Assembly: GCA_026770585.1 (NCBI GenBank)
Contig: MU646539.1
Location: forward strand, 41,739 to 53,083
DNA length: 11,345 bases
Direction: 5' to 3'
Source: Baffinella frigidus
Taxonomy: Eukaryota > Cryptophyceae > Cryptomonadales > Baffinellaceae
This document shows, piece after piece, positions 11,022 through 11,345 of this stretch. Within the stretch, counting starts at the first letter, position 1, and each line of letters begins with the position of its first letter. The position numbers and the translations under genes are program-made. The notes under the pieces are model-generated. The model was not told the DNA's origin and ran no database searches. It saw only the letters and a program-made list of their open reading frames with translations.

Positions 11022-11135
11022 TTCCGTTACCTTATCCGTAGGAACCTCCCTATGTCCCTACGGGTTGCCTACCGTAGGGTCTTAGGTCTTGTCGCTTAGG
11101 GGTCATTCAAAATCCCTTCGAAGTCCGCTGTGTGG
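11022..11135 (-). mobile_element. Foldback element B4 (truncated)
   Basis: From CCGTTACCTTATCCGTAGGA to CCGCTGTGTGG. It lacks the arm beyond GTAACGG. It lies exactly between the two 67-bp direct repeats. Confidence 0.8.
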
Positions 11136-11136
11136 G

Positions 11137-11203
11137 TCGCTGTCAAACGGGTCCAGCTGGGGCGGACTGCGCGTGAGACTGGGCAGCGGTTGGAACCCGA
11201 ATC
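11137..11203. repeat. 67-bp direct repeat, copy 2
   Basis: About six substitutions relative to copy 1. It begins one base after the end of B4. Confidence 0.9.
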
Positions 11204-11345
11204 CCGAAACCTGAGACCCGAAACCCGAGACCCGAAACCTAAGACCCGAGACCCGAATCCCGAATCCCGAATCCCGAATCCCGAATCCCGCATCCCGAAT
11301 CCCGAGACCCGAATCCTGAAACCCGAAATCCGAATCCCGAAACCT
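11196..11345. repeat. CCCGAAT/CCCGAGA heptamer array
   Basis: Near-perfect 7-bp periodicity (CCCGAAT, CCCGAAA, CCCGAGA) reaching the window edge. It appears to grow from the last bases of the 67-bp repeat (AACCCGAA). Confidence 0.9.

Noticed and set aside
1-11345. CRISPR array
   Set aside because: Repeats are either tandem without spacers or foldback pairs; no regular repeat-spacer pattern or cas-like gene.
1-11345. Dinoflagellate spliced-leader relic
   Set aside because: I looked for the leader's typical TTTTGGCTCAAG end next to candidate first exons and did not find it.

Overview
The window looks like nuclear DNA of a protist or alga rather than a prokaryote. No long intact gene is present. 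Short GC-rich exon-like blocks with GT/AG borders are separated by arrays of 7-bp repeats related to the TTTAGGG telomere heptamer, by GA and CA microsatellites, and by many foldback (hairpin) elements. TTTAGGG-type telomeres are known in dinoflagellates, perkinsids, green algae, cryptophytes and chlorarachniophytes. Foldback elements embedded in genes recall introner-like elements reported from some marine protists such as Amoebophrya, Micromonas and Aureococcus. A dinoflagellate-like alveolate or another introner-rich alga is my best guess, with low confidence.

Layout. (1) About 0.6-5.94 kb holds exons of a minus-strand gene or gene family. It starts at an ATG at 5938, has a clear first intron and a 191-codon second exon, and continues through repeated coiled-coil-like modules (KQEEQL, QQEKDLAALLAAS, IEKQE, GKGEMKDVE motifs). 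The modules are duplicated and interrupted by foldback elements. (2) About 5.94-6.48 kb is a candidate divergent 5' region. (3) A plus-strand first exon at 6485-6562 ends in a textbook donor and is followed by CCCTAA-type arrays. (4) About 7.07-8.35 kb repeats a short motif at roughly 320-385 bp spacing. One copy carries a duplicate of intron 1 of the minus-strand gene, and another is split by a GA tract. (5) About 8.6-9.3 kb holds two adjacent elements of the CCACCAACC family and an AT-rich foldback. (6) About 9.4-10.05 kb has four decaying copies of a plus-strand exon encoding a kinase-like glycine loop (KIGQGSFG). (7) About 10.2-11.35 kb is a cluster of foldback elements, tandem repeats and a CCCGAAT heptamer array.

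The strongest signal is a family of five elements (E1-E5). Each is close to one self-complementary hairpin, begins CCAC and ends GTGG, and is flanked by a different 2-bp direct duplication (TA, TG, TC, AC, CT). Two of them (E2, E3) sit at different points of the same duplicated coding module. Exact removal of element plus one duplicate restores the reading frame shared by uninterrupted copies. They could be hairpin introners or plain insertions that pseudogenise the modules. A second foldback family (B) is caught as a filled/empty pair inside two paralogous introns, with a clean 162-bp insertion and no target-site duplication. Exon borders are my reading of splice signals and repeat alignment; no transcript evidence was available.
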